DNA from: an uncultured Dehalococcoidia bacterium
Lineage (GTDB): Bacteria; Chloroflexota; Dehalococcoidia; Lucifugimonadales; UBA3495
DNA: 64,000 nt
Assembly (NCBI GenBank): GCA_951812535.1
Contig: CATOSK010000001.1
Span: 1-64,000, forward strand
Direction of reading: 5' to 3'
In this document: one piece after another, positions 7,493 to 15,573 of the stretch
Layout: every line of letters starts with the position of its first letter
Numbering within the stretch: the first letter of the stretch is position 1
Notes under the pieces: model-generated
What the model was told of the DNA's origin: nothing
Seen by the model: only the letters and a program-made list of their open reading frames with translations
Databases searched by the model: none
Made by a program: the position numbers and the translations under genes

Positions 7493-8629
7493 ATGAGCAC
7501 CTTGAAGGACAAATGCGCTATCGTTGGCGTGGGAGAGACGGTCTACAACCGGGACTCCGGCAGGACCGAGTTGAACATGGCCGTGGAGGCGGCCAGCCGC
7601 GCCATCGCCGACGCGGGCCTTGTTCCCCAGGATATTGACGGCATCGTGAAGTTTACCGCCGACTCCACGCCCCAGGGGGAATTGGCCGCCTGCCTGGGTA
7701 TTCCCTACCTGCGGTACTACGGCGAATTGGGGCCGCTGGGCGGGGCCGCCTGCGGCCTGGTCATACAGTCGGCGATGGCCGTTGCCCAGGGCGTGGTCAA
7801 CAACGTGCTGGTGTATCGTTCGGTCAACGGCCGCTCCGGGCAACGCTACGGCTCCGGCACCGTCACCACCCGCCGGGGCCTGGGCAGCTCCGCATTCACC
7901 GAGCCTTACGGGCTGTTGGTGCCGGGGCAATCCAGCGCACTGCGGGCGCGTCGCCACATGCACGAGTTCGGCACCAAGATGGAACATTTTGGCGCGGTGG
8001 CGGTGGCCTTCCGAAATAACGCCTGTCTCAACCCCAAGGCCATCATGCACGGGCGGCCCATCACCATGGAGGACTACCTGACCTCCAGAATGTTCTTCGA
8101 CCCCCTGCACATACTGGACTGCGCGCTGGAGGCCGACGGGGCCAACGCTTTCGTCATCACCTCGGCGGAAAGGGCGGCCAACCTGAAACAGCCGCCGGTT
8201 TACATAACCAGCGCTGCCCAAACGCTGCTGGCCGGTATGGGCGGGCACGGGCGTTCCTGGGACGAAAGCGGCGGAGCCCTGCTGGCCCCCGAGTTGTTCG
8301 GTGAGGCCGGGGTCACCCCGCAGGACATTGACGTGGTCGGCTTCTACGACCATTTCAGCCCGGTGATTATCACCAAGCTGGAGGACTACGGTTTCTGCCA
8401 GCGCGGCGAGGGCGGGCCCTTCGTCGAGGGGGGCAGGATTGAAGTGGGCGGAGAATTGCCGGTCAACACTTCCGGCGGGCATCTGTCCGAGGCCTACCTT
8501 CAGGGCATGAACCAGATCATCGAAGTGGTGCGTCAGTTGCGGGGACAGTCGCCGGCCCAGGTGGAGGGCGCGGAGTTGGGTCTGGTTGACAGTGGCGACG
8601 GCTCGGGTGCCCTGATACTGAGGAGGTGA
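7493..8629 (+). CDS. Thiolase-like (SCP-x / lipid-transfer type) protein
   Basis: A 378-residue thiolase-superfamily protein of the non-decarboxylating SCP-x type. Recognisable parts are the N-terminal AIVGVGETVY, the TADST segment, GGHLSEAYLQGMNQIIEVVRQLRG near the C-terminus with the conserved His, and a terminal GDGSGALIL. The usual cysteine nucleophile region (GGAACGLVIQSAM) contains one Cys. AGGAGGG precedes the ATG. It is followed 7 bases later by a Zn-ribbon/OB-fold gene, the usual partner; such pairs act in acyl-CoA or steroid side-chain breakdown. The + strand here is G-rich while flanking genes are C-rich, which could mean transfer. Confidence 0.88.
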   Translation: MSTLKDKCAIVGVGETVYNRDSGRTELNMAVEAASRAIADAGLVPQDIDGIVKFTADSTPQGELAACLGIPYLRYYGELGPLGGAACGLVIQSAMAVAQGVVNNVLVYRSVNGRSGQRYGSGTVTTRRGLGSSAFTEPYGLLVPGQSSALRARRHMHEFGTKMEHFGAVAVAFRNNACLNPKAIMHGRPITMEDYLTSRMFFDPLHILDCALEADGANAFVITSAERAANLKQPPVYITSAAQTLLAGMGGHGRSWDESGGALLAPELFGEAGVTPQDIDVVGFYDHFSPVIITKLEDYGFCQRGEGGPFVEGGRIEVGGELPVNTSGGHLSEAYLQGMNQIIEVVRQLRGQSPAQVEGAELGLVDSGDGSGALILRR

Positions 8630-8636
8630 GTCAGCT

Positions 8637-9050
8637 GTGACTACCGCTAATTTTCCCCTGCCGGTGCCCAACCTGGACAACCAGGAATTCTGGGACCAGT
8701 GCCGCCAGCACCGGCTGGTGCTGCGGCGGTGCCTGGACTGCCGTTCCTTCTACCACCCGCCAAGACCCAACTGCCCGGAGTGTGCTTCGTCCAACCTTGA
8801 GTGGGTGGAGTCGCCGGGGAAGGGTAAGGTCTACACCTACGTCATAACCCGCCAGCCGGTGAACCCGGCCTTCCGGGAGCGTCTCCCCTGGGGCGTGGTG
8901 GAAGTTGAGCTGGAGGAGGGGGTCCACCTTATCAGCAATCTGGTGGACTGTGACGCGGACGACATCGAGATCGGCATGGAAGTGGAGGTAGTCTTTGAGG
9001 CGGTCAACGACGAGATAACCCTTCCCAAGTTCAGGAGAGTCGGACAGTAG
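8637..9050 (+). CDS. Zn-ribbon / OB-fold (DUF35) partner protein
   Basis: A 137-residue protein with a rubredoxin-like zinc ribbon (CLDC...CPEC, residues ~33-49) and a C-terminal OB fold (GKGKVYTYVITRQPV onward). Such proteins bind thiolase-like partners and are needed for their retro-aldol or thiolase activity. It starts from a GTG 7 bases after the thiolase gene, so the two form one transcription unit. Length and motif order match the family. Confidence 0.9.
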   Translation: MTTANFPLPVPNLDNQEFWDQCRQHRLVLRRCLDCRSFYHPPRPNCPECASSNLEWVESPGKGKVYTYVITRQPVNPAFRERLPWGVVEVELEEGVHLISNLVDCDADDIEIGMEVEVVFEAVNDEITLPKFRRVGQ

Positions 9051-9151
9051 CCATATCCCCGTAGGGTTGCCCTGACTTTCTCCCCGTCACAGTGTCAGTT
9101 CGGCGGGAATCAGGCGGCGGTTCTTGGAGTCGGCATCTAGCGGTCCGGAAT

Positions 9152-9243
9152 CTTTGAAATGATGAGTTGCTGGCTTCGTCCTGGTTCTCCAGCGAAGTCG
9201 GGCTAAAGCAAGGCGTGAAGACGGATTCCCATCATTTCAAAGC
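9152..9243. repeat. 92-bp inverted-repeat element (CTTTGAAATGATG ends)
   Basis: A 13-bp perfect inverted repeat, CTTTGAAATGATG at 9152-9164 and CATCATTTCAAAG at 9231-9243, bounds 66 bases. One end motif also occurs at 7264. The element lies directly beside a copy of the TTACTTTGATTGGGGGCG repeat, as if inserted in it. It may be a MITE or a large hairpin. Confidence 0.5.
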
Positions 9244-9290
9244 GGTTGGTCTCCTAATTACTTTGATTGGGGGCGAAAGCGGCGACCCTC

Positions 9291-9437
9291 AGTACTACAG
9301 CCGCACTAATGCTGCCCCGGAACTTTCTGTCTCGAATTCAGCTTAGTTCCAGTGGAATCAGAGAAGTCGGCCGTAGCTAGACGTTGCGATTTTAGCATCG
9401 TCTAACACTCCCAATAGCCATCTGCGCCTGTAGTATT
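9291..9437. mobile_element. Short MITE with IS701-like ends
   Basis: The left end AGTACTACAGCCGCACTAAT and the right end TCTGCGCCTGTAGTATTAG form imperfect terminal inverted repeats. They closely resemble the ends of the degraded IS701-type element at 18198-19654 (AATACCACAGCCGCAGATAA and TGCGACTATAGTATTAG). About 110 bases of non-coding sequence lie between them. I infer a non-autonomous derivative of the same family. Confidence 0.5.
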
Positions 9438-9603
9438 AGTAACTTTCTCAAAACAAGTGAGCCTAGCCGGGGATCCCCACGTTTCCCTCCCGTCATTCCC
9501 CCGCAGAGCCTGCCCCCGCGTAGGCGGGGGCGGGAATCCAGACCCCGGTCGATCCCCTTTCGCGGGTTTCTGGTTTCGGAGTGTACGTTTTGAGATAGTT
9601 TCT
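9438..9603. mobile_element. MITE, AGTAACTATCTCAAAAC family (copy 1)
   Basis: The left end AGTAACTTTCTCAAAAC (9438-9454) pairs with the right end GTTTTGAGATAGTTTCT (9587-9603). TTAG borders both sides and may be a target duplication. The interior holds a palindrome with GTCATTCCC and GGGAATCCAGACCCC. The right end abuts the holB stop codon (TTAG on this strand). Confidence 0.7.
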
Positions 9604-10613
9604 TAGACCTTAACCGGCAAGTCCAGCATCAGCACCTCCAGCGCCACCCGTGGATTGCCGTTGCTGTCCAGTGCCTCCAGCGTCCGGTGCAGCCCCTTCA
9701 GAAACCCCACCACCTCCGCCGACGCCAGCCCCGACGCCAGCAGCCTCAGTTGAGACAGGCACTCCCGGTTGGCCACGAACTGCTCGCACCCTTCCTTGAT
9801 CAACGCCAGGTCCCGCCACCACTGTAGCCACAGGAAAAGCAGTTCCTTCACCCCATCCCGATCCCTGGAAAACCGCCCCGCCAACTCGTTCGCGTAGTTG
9901 AACCGCTGCACCAACCCCGCTCGGCACACCTCGTAAATCTGTTGCAGGTCCGCCTCCCGTTGCTCCAGGACTTCGGGATTGTTCCAGGCATTCACCGCCC
10001 ACCCCATGCACCCCCGGGACAGCCTCGCCAGCCTCTCCGCCAACTCCACGTCCGCGCCGGACCCTTCGGACAGCCTCGCCGCGATGCGCTCTCTCGCCAC
10101 CGGCTTCATTTCCAGCAGCCTGCACCGCGACCGGATAGTGGACAGCAGCGCCCCTGAGTCCGTGGTCAGCAGCAGGAAAAGTACCTCTGGGGGCGGCTCC
10201 TCCAGAGCCTTGAGCAGCGCGTTGGCCGCCTCCTCGCTCATGCTTTCGGCCCCATCGAAGACAATGACGATGCTGGCGCCTTCGAAGGGCTTCAGGCTGG
10301 TCTGCCGCAGCGCCTCCCGCACGTCGCCAATCCCGATGACCGTCCGGGTCGGCCCGCCCGCCTCCCGCTGCGTCACCCGGATCACCCTGACGTCGGCATG
10401 AAGCCCGTCGCGGATGCGGCGGCATTGGTCGCACTCCTGGCACGGTGCTCCTGGCGCATTCAGGCAGTTCACCGCCCGCGCCAGGTCCATCGCCAGGGTC
10501 AGCTTCCCGATTCTCGGCGGTCCCGTCAGCAGGTAGGCATGGGCCAGCCGCCCCTGTTGCAGCGACGGGTCCAGTTGGGCCAGGATATGCTCCTGCCCTT
10601 CAACGCTCCACAT
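9603..10613 (-). CDS. holB: DNA polymerase III delta' subunit
   Basis: A clamp-loader AAA+ subunit. The 336 residues show the zinc module CQECDQCRRIRDG (~residues 46-58), preceded by a degenerate P-loop (GPPRIGKLT, no Ser/Thr after the Lys), which is usual for delta' and suggests no ATP hydrolysis. ALEEPPPEVLFLLLT and the TIRSRC arginine-finger region are present. It lies 56 bases downstream of lysA on the same strand. Its stop codon abuts the end of a MITE. The assignment over the gamma/tau subunit rests on the small size and degenerate P-loop. Confidence 0.9.
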   Translation of the reverse strand: MWSVEGQEHILAQLDPSLQQGRLAHAYLLTGPPRIGKLTLAMDLARAVNCLNAPGAPCQECDQCRRIRDGLHADVRVIRVTQREAGGPTRTVIGIGDVREALRQTSLKPFEGASIVIVFDGAESMSEEAANALLKALEEPPPEVLFLLLTTDSGALLSTIRSRCRLLEMKPVARERIAARLSEGSGADVELAERLARLSRGCMGWAVNAWNNPEVLEQREADLQQIYEVCRAGLVQRFNYANELAGRFSRDRDGVKELLFLWLQWWRDLALIKEGCEQFVANRECLSQLRLLASGLASAEVVGFLKGLHRTLEALDSNGNPRVALEVLMLDLPVKV

Positions 10614-10669
10614 CGCAGCTCACCCTCGACGGTGTCGGGTCGGTGTGGGCAACGGATGAAACCCCGCGT

Positions 10670-11980
10670 CTACACGTCGCAGAGCATCATGTCTGCGTAG
10701 CTCTCTCTCCGGCGGATCAGCCGGCTATGGCCGTCGTTCACGAGCACCATCGGAGGCCTCGGATTGAGGTTGTAGTTGCTCGCCATCGAGGGACAGTAGG
10801 CCCCGGAGGCCGGAATGGCAATAACGTCACCAGGTTCGGCAGTCGGCAGCGATATATCCGAAGCCAGCACATCGCCCGACTCGCAATACTTGCCGGCAAT
10901 CGTGACCGTCTCCGTGGCCGATGCGTTTCCCTTCCCCGCCGAGATCACTTCGTAGGAAGCCTGGTAAAGCGCCGGACGGATGTTGTCTCCCATTCCCCCA
11001 TCCACGCTGACGTACTTCCGCACCCCCGGGATGTCTTTGATTGCCCCAATCCGGTACAGGGCCACCCCCGCCGGTCCGATGATGCTCCGCCCTGGCTCCA
11101 CCAGCAGCTTCGGCCGGGACAGCCCCAGCTCCTCGCAGGTGGACTCCATCGTTCCCACGATCGCCCCGGCGTAGTCCGCCACCGATGGCGGCTCCTGGTC
11201 CCTCGTGTATGCGATGGCGAACCCCCCGCCCGGACTGAACTCCTCCAGATCCAGTCCTTCCTCCCGGAACCCCGCCGCGAAACGCAGCACCAGGTCCGTT
11301 GCCGCCTCGTAAGGTTCCAACTCGAAGATTGGCGACCCCAGGTGGAAGTGCAGCCCCCGCAGTTTCAGGTTGGCTGCCCCCAGGGCCTGCCGGATAGCCC
11401 GCTCCGCATCCCCCGTCTGGATCGAAAACCCGAACTTCGAGTCTATGATGCCTGTCGTCGTGTAGGCGTGGGTATGCGGATCAATCCCCGGCGAAACCCG
11501 GACCAGGATGTCCTGCACCTTCCCTGCCTCTCCCGCAATGCGGTTCAACAGGTCCAGCTCGTGGAAGCTGTCCACCACCACCCGCCCGATCCCCTGCGCT
11601 ACCGCCTCCTCCAGCTCCGCCGGAGTCTTGTTGTTCCCATGGAAGTAAACCTTCTCCAGCGGGAACCCGGCCGCTTGTGCCACCGCTAGTTCCCCTCCGG
11701 AAACCACGTCCAGCCCCAGCCCTTCCTCGTTGAAGATACGCGCCAGGGCCGGATTGATGTACGCCTTCGATGCATACAGCACCTGCGTCCCCGGGTACAG
11801 GCGATTGAACTCCGACACAAACTCCCGGCACCGGTTGCGGATCGTCGCCTCGTCCAGCACATACACCGGGGTGCCGTGTTCTTCGGCCAGGTCAACGGCC
11901 AGGCATCCCCCAATGGAAAGCTGTCCTTGGGAATCAATCTCCGCGCTATCGGGCAGAACGTTTTCAAGGGACATCATCAA
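10670..11980 (-). CDS. lysA: Diaminopimelate decarboxylase
   Basis: Decarboxylates meso-diaminopimelate to lysine using PLP (cytoplasm). Visible are the PLP lysine in LYASKAY, the DVVSGGELAVA segment, HFHLGSPI, the phosphate-binding SPGGGFAIAY and the subunit-crossing CESGDVL cysteine motif. The 436-residue length fits. A shorter start at the third Met (MSLENVLP) is possible. It completes the lysine set with asd and dapA and leads into holB. Confidence 0.95.
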   Translation of the reverse strand: MMMSLENVLPDSAEIDSQGQLSIGGCLAVDLAEEHGTPVYVLDEATIRNRCREFVSEFNRLYPGTQVLYASKAYINPALARIFNEEGLGLDVVSGGELAVAQAAGFPLEKVYFHGNNKTPAELEEAVAQGIGRVVVDSFHELDLLNRIAGEAGKVQDILVRVSPGIDPHTHAYTTTGIIDSKFGFSIQTGDAERAIRQALGAANLKLRGLHFHLGSPIFELEPYEAATDLVLRFAAGFREEGLDLEEFSPGGGFAIAYTRDQEPPSVADYAGAIVGTMESTCEELGLSRPKLLVEPGRSIIGPAGVALYRIGAIKDIPGVRKYVSVDGGMGDNIRPALYQASYEVISAGKGNASATETVTIAGKYCESGDVLASDISLPTAEPGDVIAIPASGAYCPSMASNYNLNPRPPMVLVNDGHSRLIRRRESYADMMLCDV

Positions 11981-12088
11981 AGACCTTCATCGGCTCCCGC
12001 CGGAATTCCTGCCCCACCCTCTCAGGCGAAACCGCACTATCATAGGTTACCGGATAAGCTGGTACAACCCGCCAACCGAAACCCTTGC

Positions 12089-12128
12089 TTAGGGGGGTTT
12101 GGGGGATGCATCCTCCAACGGAACCCCT
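12089..12128 (+). repeat. Dispersed repeat, divergent copy
   Basis: AGGGGGGTTTGGGGGATGCA followed by TCCTCCAACGGAACCCC matches the units at 2977, 5768 and 6400. It lies between the divergent lysA and surE genes. Confidence 0.7.
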
Positions 12129-12153
12129 TCCCCCGGATTAATTCCCGGTCCCC

Positions 12154-12163
12154 CTGATATAAT
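12154..12163 (+). promoter_or_regulatory. Extended -10 element upstream of surE
   Basis: CTGATATAATCC, an extended -10 with TATAAT, lies about 40 bases before the surE start. No clear -35 is visible. Confidence 0.45.
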
Positions 12164-12198
12164 CCCTGCGCCCGGAAAACCTCCCAGGAGTTGACGCC

Positions 12199-13026
12199 CT
12201 GAAAATCCTGCTGACCAACGACGACGGAATCCATGCCCCCGGCCTCTGGGCCGCCGCCCAGACCCTCACCCGCGTCGGCGAAGTCTTTGTCTCCGCCCCC
12301 GACCGGGAGCAGAGCGGCACCGGCGCATCCCTCACCCTTCACCGCCCCGTCAAGGCCAGGCAGGTGCCCGTCGCCGCCTACTGCCCCGAACTCGCCGCCG
12401 AAGGCGATAGCGGACTGCGCCATCCCGTCACCGCCTATGCCGTCGAGGGTACCCCCGGCGACAGTTGCCTCCTCGCCCTGGAGCAACTTGCGGGAAAGGT
12501 GGACCTCGTCGTGTCCGGCATCAACACCGGCTCCAACCTGGGCTGGGACATCATGGTTTCCGGCACCGTGGGCGCGGCGGTCCAGGGTTACGTCCGTGGC
12601 AACCCCACCATCGCCATTTCCGTCGGCACCATCGTAAGCCCCCAGTTCGACGTGGCCGCCCGCTTCCTCCAGCTGGCCGCTGCCCGGTGCGCCGCCTCTC
12701 CGCCCAGCCAGCCCTTCTTCCTCAACGTCAACGTCCCCAGCGTCGCCCTGTCCCAGGTAACCGGCGTCCAGGTCACCCGCCTGTCCGGCCGCTCCTACGG
12801 CGAGTCCGTCCGTTCCGAGGGGACTGGCGCCCAGCAGCGCTACTGGATCTCCCGCAACCGGCCCGTCCACACCGACACCGGCGACGGCACCGACGCCTGG
12901 GCCGTCAAGAACAACCGCATCTCCATCACCCCCATACACCTCGACCTGACCCGCCAGGACACCATCACCGAAACCCAGGCCTTCCTCTCCGGCATCCCCG
13001 CCGACCTCCTGGAACGTGGTGACTAG
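12199..13026 (+). CDS. surE: 5'/3'-nucleotidase SurE, probable CTG start
   Basis: A metal-dependent nucleoside monophosphatase. Conserved sequence begins at KILLTNDDG, where the two Asp bind metal; VVSGINTGSNLG and SGTVGAAVQG follow. No in-frame ATG, GTG or TTG lies before this block, but CTG at 12199 has AGGAG ending 8 bases upstream, so I take CTG as the start (275 residues). Starting at the GTG at 12364 would remove the active site. The gene stands alone between lysA and glyS. Confidence 0.88.
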   Translation: MKILLTNDDGIHAPGLWAAAQTLTRVGEVFVSAPDREQSGTGASLTLHRPVKARQVPVAAYCPELAAEGDSGLRHPVTAYAVEGTPGDSCLLALEQLAGKVDLVVSGINTGSNLGWDIMVSGTVGAAVQGYVRGNPTIAISVGTIVSPQFDVAARFLQLAAARCAASPPSQPFFLNVNVPSVALSQVTGVQVTRLSGRSYGESVRSEGTGAQQRYWISRNRPVHTDTGDGTDAWAVKNNRISITPIHLDLTRQDTITETQAFLSGIPADLLERGD

Positions 13027-13320
13027 CAGCGAGTCGCTGGCACTGCCATTCTTCCCTCGTTAGGGCCATCGTATCTGAAAAGTACCACCATGCAGGTGCC
13101 GCAACCCGACACCTATACGGCCTATTGTCAACTAATGCCTTGAGTAAGCATATTACTGTCCATCCCGCACTCTTTCGGTCGACGGCTGTATCGTGAACGT
13201 CAATGGCTCTCCGAGAACCCGAATGCGATTGCCCAGCCCTCGTCCTCAGCCCCGGTTTACACGCCCCGGCGGAATTGATACTCTCTAGTTGCCAACCATC
13301 CCTGCCCAGGAGCGTTTCCC
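13027..13320. other. 294-base spacer before glyS without a recognised gene
   Basis: Open frames here lack family resemblance. ACCACCATGCAGGTGCCGCA near 13086 resembles ACCACCATGCAGATGCCGCA near 18168. CCAGGAGCG at 13306-13314 is the glyS Shine-Dalgarno sequence. Confidence 0.4.
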
Positions 13321-14640
13321 GTGGTCCGAGTCCTTCCCCACGCCGACATGGACAAGATGCTGTCTCTTTCCAAGCGGCGCGGCTTCATATTTGCCAGCAG
13401 CGAAATCTACGGCGGCCTTGGGTCCACCTACGACTATGGTCCCCTCGGCGTCGAGCTCAAGCGCAACGTCAAGGAGGCTTGGTGGAGTTCCGTCGTTCGC
13501 GAACGCGACGATGTGGTGGGATTGGACTCCGCCATCCTCATGCACCCCCGCATCTGGGAGGCCAGCGGCCACGTCGAGAACTTCACCGATCCCCTCGTCG
13601 AGTGCCGCCAGTGCAACCGCCGTTTCCGCTCCGACCAGTTGGAAACCGGCGCCTGCCCCGACTGCGGCGGCGAGTTCACCGATCCCCGCCGCTTCAACCT
13701 CATGTTCCGCACCTTCATGGGTCCCGTCGAGGACACCAGCCACGAGGTCTTCCTCCGGCCGGAGACCGCGCAGGGAATCTTCGTCAACTTTCCCAACGTA
13801 CTCAACTCCTCCCGCAAGAAGTTGCCCTTCGGCATCGCCCAGATCGGAAAGGCCTTCCGCAACGAGATTACCCCGGGCAACTTCACCTTCCGCACCCGGG
13901 AGTTCGAGCAGATGGAGGTTGAGTTCTTCGTCAAGCCCGGCACTGACGAGGAATGGCTCGACCGTTGGGTCCAGTCCCGCTTCGATTGGTACGTCCGCCA
14001 CGGCATCCGCCGCGACAATCTCCGCCTCCGCCGCCACGAGGGCGACGAGCTCGCCCACTACGCCAAGGACACCTACGACATCGAGTACCGTTTCCCCTGG
14101 GGCTGGGGAGAACTGGAAGGCATCGCCGACCGCACCGACTTCGACCTTGGCCGCCACGCCGAGTACAGCGGCGAGGAGCTCACCTACTTCGACGATGAGA
14201 CCCGCGAGCGTTACCTCCCTTACGTCATCGAACCCTCCGGCGGCGTGGATCGGGCCACCCTGGCCTTCTGGCTCGACTCCTTCGATGAGGAGCCCGACGG
14301 GAACGCCACCCGCACCGTCTTGCACCTCCACCGCAAGCTCGCCCCGGTGACCGTCGCCGTCCTGCCCCTCAGCCGGAACGAGCGTCTTGTTCCCACCGCT
14401 CGCGCCGTATATGACCAGCTTCGCCGCGTCCTCAACGCCCAGTATGACGACGCCCAGAGCATCGGCCGCCGCTACCGCCGGCAGGATGAGATCGGCACCC
14501 CTTACTGCGTCACCGTGGACTTCGACACCCTCGACGACCATGCCGTCACCATCCGAGACCGGGACACCATGCACCAGGATCGCGTACCTGTCTCCGCCCT
14601 GTCCCGCATCCTCCAGGACAAGGTCGAACATGGCTGGTAG
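13321..14640 (+). CDS. glyS: Glycyl-tRNA synthetase (dimeric class II type)
   Basis: Charges tRNA-Gly. The protein opens with the typical DKMLSLSKRRGFIFASSEIYGG segment. Class II motifs appear as FRPETAQGIFVNF and IGKAFRNEITPGNF, plus TREFEQMEVEFF. A zinc-ribbon-like insert (CRQC...CPDC) lies at residues ~97-117. The 439-residue length fits the eukaryote/archaeal-like alpha2 enzyme found in Chloroflexota. GTG 13321 is chosen for its AGGAG 8 bases upstream; an ATG at 13348 is the alternative. Confidence 0.95.
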   Translation: MVRVLPHADMDKMLSLSKRRGFIFASSEIYGGLGSTYDYGPLGVELKRNVKEAWWSSVVRERDDVVGLDSAILMHPRIWEASGHVENFTDPLVECRQCNRRFRSDQLETGACPDCGGEFTDPRRFNLMFRTFMGPVEDTSHEVFLRPETAQGIFVNFPNVLNSSRKKLPFGIAQIGKAFRNEITPGNFTFRTREFEQMEVEFFVKPGTDEEWLDRWVQSRFDWYVRHGIRRDNLRLRRHEGDELAHYAKDTYDIEYRFPWGWGELEGIADRTDFDLGRHAEYSGEELTYFDDETRERYLPYVIEPSGGVDRATLAFWLDSFDEEPDGNATRTVLHLHRKLAPVTVAVLPLSRNERLVPTARAVYDQLRRVLNAQYDDAQSIGRRYRRQDEIGTPYCVTVDFDTLDDHAVTIRDRDTMHQDRVPVSALSRILQDKVEHGW

Positions 14641-14661
14641 CGCTAACATTCCTGTTCCCCC

Positions 14662-15084
14662 ATGACCACCGGAAGCAGTGGCCAGGGACAGCGTTACCTG
14701 CGCAGCATCCGGCGCACGCTGGGCCTGTTGGAAGACCTGCTCCGTGACCTCGAGGCGCAGACTCCCGATCTTCGCCCGGCCGACTCCCGCAGTGAGTTGC
14801 TGGAACAGATTCATGTGGCCGGCGTCATCGAACAGCGCCGCTTGTTTGAACTTCTCGACCAGCGCGGCCTCAGCCACACCTGGATCGGCGCCCAGGTCGC
14901 GTCGGAATACTTGGACTTGTGGCAGGCTGCCGACGGCCGGACCTTCTACCGGGTGACCCCCCGCGCCGTCCGGGAGTTGCATCTGGGACAATTGGCCTCC
15001 GCCGCAACCTTCGCCGACCTTTCCGAATCGGGATTCGCCGAAGACTGGTACAGCGAAGAGGACTCGGCCTATGACCGCCTATGA
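14662..15084 (+). CDS. Unrecognised protein, possible antitoxin of the adjacent PemK-type toxin
   Basis: A 140-residue acidic, largely helical protein that overlaps the following toxin gene by 14 bases. I do not recognise a family. The N-terminal ~45 residues look coiled (RRTLGLLEDLLRDLE). A middle part (LLEQIHVAGVIEQRRLFELLDQRGLSHTWIGAQV) could be a winged-helix or helical repeat, and the acidic tail (EDWYSEEDSAYDRL) would suit binding a basic toxin. It is much larger than MazE/PemI-type antitoxins. The antitoxin role is inferred only from gene order and overlap. Confidence 0.6.
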   Translation: MTTGSSGQGQRYLRSIRRTLGLLEDLLRDLEAQTPDLRPADSRSELLEQIHVAGVIEQRRLFELLDQRGLSHTWIGAQVASEYLDLWQAADGRTFYRVTPRAVRELHLGQLASAATFADLSESGFAEDWYSEEDSAYDRL

Positions 15085-15460
15085 GCCCGGCGACGTCATC
15101 CTCGTACCCTTCCCCTTCGGACAGCGGGCGGGAGGGCGTAAACGCCCGGCTCTCATCATCAGCGGAACGGACTACAACCGGGGGACCGGGCAGGTCGTCA
15201 TTGCCCAGGTAACGGGCCGGGTCTCAGGCTCTTCCCGCGTGGGCGACTGCCTCATCCAGGATTGGAGCGCTGCCGGCCTCCTCGGCCCGTCCATCGTCCG
15301 CGCCCGGGTGGCCACCGTCGAAAGCGGCCTCGTTCTCAGGAAACTCGGGGCGCTCACCCCGGACGATCTCGCCGCCGCGCTGGCTGCCGTTCAGTCCGTT
15401 CTCGCCCAAGTGATGCCCGGACCCCCGCCCCTGGCGGACACGCCCGTCGCCGACCCTTAG
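15071..15460 (+). CDS. PemK/MazF-family toxin-like protein
   Basis: A 129-residue protein with the MazF/PemK fold signature: YEPGDVILVPFPFG at the N-terminus, KRPALIISGTDYN (the RPA/LII strand), then a VVIAQVTG strand and SIVRARVATVESGLVLRKLGAL near the C-terminus. Family members are usually ribosome-independent mRNA endonucleases. Catalytic assignments (Arg in KRPA; Thr/Ser in the VIAQVT strand) are plausible but not proven. The stop codon overlaps the end of a MITE. The start overlaps the upstream partner gene, implying coupled translation. Confidence 0.85.
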   Translation: MTAYEPGDVILVPFPFGQRAGGRKRPALIISGTDYNRGTGQVVIAQVTGRVSGSSRVGDCLIQDWSAAGLLGPSIVRARVATVESGLVLRKLGALTPDDLAAALAAVQSVLAQVMPGPPPLADTPVADP

Positions 15461-15573
15461 TAACTATCTCAAAACCGATTTCCACCCTCCCGTCATTCCC
15501 GCGCAGGCGGGAATCCAGACCCCCGTCGTTCCCATTTCGCTAGTCTCGGAATGTACGTTTTGGGAGAGTTCCT
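15459..15573. mobile_element. MITE, AGTAACTATCTCAAAAC family (copy 2)
   Basis: The left end AGTAACTATCTCAAAAC (15459-15475) pairs with the right end GTTTTGGGAGAGTTCCT (15557-15573). The interior has GTCATTCCCGCGCAGGCGGG. Both flanking convergent genes end on the element: the toxin TAG shares its AG with the left end, and the SDR TGA uses the last base of the right end. Copy 4 at 60449 is nearly identical in reverse orientation. Confidence 0.8.

Noticed and set aside
7379..8680. A 433-codon open frame opposite the thiolase gene
   Set aside because: Composition-driven shadow of a well-recognised gene; no start signal or motif.
13285..14991. A 568-codon open frame opposite glyS
   Set aside because: It is antisense to a clear glycyl-tRNA synthetase and arises from the GC-rich third positions of that gene; no family resemblance.
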